A DNA stretch of 64,000 nucleotides from Panopea generosa. Lineage: Eukaryota > Mollusca > Bivalvia > Adapedonta > Hiatellidae. Below are positions 62,745-64,000 of this stretch, piece after piece (the stretch's first letter is position 1; the number at the start of each line of letters is the position of its first letter). The notes under the pieces are model-generated. The model saw nothing but the letters and a program-made list of their open reading frames with translations, did no database searches and was not told where the DNA came from. A program made the translations under genes and the position numbers. The stretch is from positions 52,457,206-52,521,205 of the forward strand of contig CM055901.1 of the NCBI GenBank assembly GCA_029582155.1, given 5' to 3'.

Positions 62745-64000
62745 ACACTTGATACCACAGTAGCTTGGTAACCAGGGCAGCAACACAACAGACACTTGAT
62801 ACCACAATAGTTTGGCATCCAGTATAGCAACACTCAAGACACTTGATACCACAGTAGCTTGGTAACCAGGGCAGCAACACTCAAGACACTTGATACCACA
62901 GTAGCTTGGCAACCAGTACAGCAACACTCAAGACACTTGATACCACAGTAGCTTGACAACAAGTGTAGCAACACAAGACACTTGATACCACAGAAGCTTG
63001 GCAACCAGTGCAAAACAATTCAAGAAATTTGATACCACACTAGCTTGACAACCATTGTAGCATCTAAAGACACCTGATACCACAGTAGCTTGGCAACCAG
63101 TGCAGCAACACTCGAGACACTTGATACCACAGAAGCTTGACAACCAGTACAGGAACACTGAAGACACTTGATACCACAGTAACTTGGCAACCAGTGCAGT
63201 AATACTCAAGACACTTGATACCACAACAGCTTGGCATCCATTGCAGCAACACTGAAGACACTTGAGACCACAGTAGCTTGGCAACCAGTGCAGCAACACT
63301 CAAAACACTTGATACCACAGCAGCTTGGCAACCATTGCAGCAACACTGAAGACACTTTATACCACAGCAGCTTGGCAACCAGTGCATCAACACTCAAGAC
63401 ACTTGATATCTCAGTAGCTTGACAACAAGTGTAGCAACTCAAGACCTTTGATACCACAGTAGCTTGGCAACCAGTGCAGCAACACACAAGACACTTGATA
63501 CCACAGAAGATTGGCAACCAGTGCAAAAACATTCAAGACACTTGATACCACAGCAGCTTGACAACCAGTGTGGCAACTCAAGACACTTGATACCACAGAA
63601 GCTTGGCAACCAGTGCAAAAACATTCAAGACACTTGATACCACAGTAGCTTGACAACCAGTGTAGCAACTCAAGACACTTGATACCACAGTAGCTTGGCA
63701 ACCAGTATAGCAACACTCAAGACACTTGATACCACAGTAGCCTGGCAACCAGTATAGCAACACTCAAAACACTTGATACCACAGCAGCTTGGCAACCAGT
63801 GCAGCAACACTCAAGACACTTGATACCACAGTAGTCTGGCAACCATTGCAGCAACACTCAAGACACTTGATACCACAGCAGTCTGGCAACCAGTGCAGCA
63901 ACACTCAAGACACTTGATACCACAGCAGCTTGGCAACAATTGCAGCAACACTGAAGACACTCGATACCACAGTAGTCTGGCAACAAGTGCAGCAACACTG
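62745..64000. repeat. 47-bp minisatellite, runs off the window
   Basis: About 27 copies of ACACTTGATACCACAGTAGC, then TTGGCAACCAGTGCAGCAAC and ACTCAAG, with alternation of GTAGCTT/GCAGCTT/GAAGCTT variants. Confidence 0.95.

Noticed and set aside
62727-63763. Several 60-123-codon frames in the 47-bp array
   Set aside because: Overlapping repeat-derived frames on both strands; no independent coding evidence.

Overview
The window is AT-rich eukaryotic (metazoan) DNA: spliced genes with long introns, very heavy minisatellite content, tRNA-derived SINEs and DNA transposons. The repeat types (modules beginning AGCTCACCTGAGCC, SINEs with tRNA-like heads, sulfatase-like DUF229 proteins) suggest a lophotrochozoan, most likely a bivalve mollusc. 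That placement is inference from memory, not from a search. Two runs of exactly 500 N (20411-20910 and 51911-52410) are scaffold gaps, so this is a draft assembly.

Layout. (1) 1-~20400: eight internal exons of a phosphoglucomutase-1 gene on the + strand (2006-19966). They give 452 codons with consistent phases. The 5' exon(s) lie before the window and the last exon was not found, possibly lost in the first gap. The introns hold four minisatellite blocks (40, 37, ~42 and 28 bp units). A dead mariner sits inside the 42-bp array and a hAT element with a long open transposase ORF sits inside the 28-bp array. (2) 20911-34700: no host gene recognised. It holds a LINE fragment, SINEs, a 3.05-kb near-perfect palindrome flanked by TTAA (23458-26512), an old repeat family, and a 3-kb 24-bp minisatellite. 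(3) 35101-37088: a single-exon DUF229 (alkaline-phosphatase-fold, sulfatase-like) type II membrane protein, + strand. (4) 37100-46500: minisatellites, SINEs and other dispersed repeats. (5) 46558-51880, - strand: the last five coding exons of a laminin-G-domain protein, probably a laminin alpha chain (LG4-LG5). Its intron carries a five-copy 90-bp tandem duplication that includes a splice acceptor. (6) 52411-55050: a complex minisatellite with a 566-bp higher-order repeat. (7) 56019-62142, + strand: four exons of an unrecognised protein gene, interrupted by a 57-bp minisatellite (59437-61225). (8) 62745-64000: a 47-bp minisatellite running off the window.

Together the tandem arrays fill about a quarter of the window. 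The three identified genes are functionally unrelated (glycogen/glucose metabolism, a membrane DUF229 enzyme-like protein, basement membrane), and nothing suggests they are co-regulated. The most notable structures are the TTAA-bounded palindrome, the two transposons nested in minisatellites, and the tandemly multiplied intron/exon boundary.
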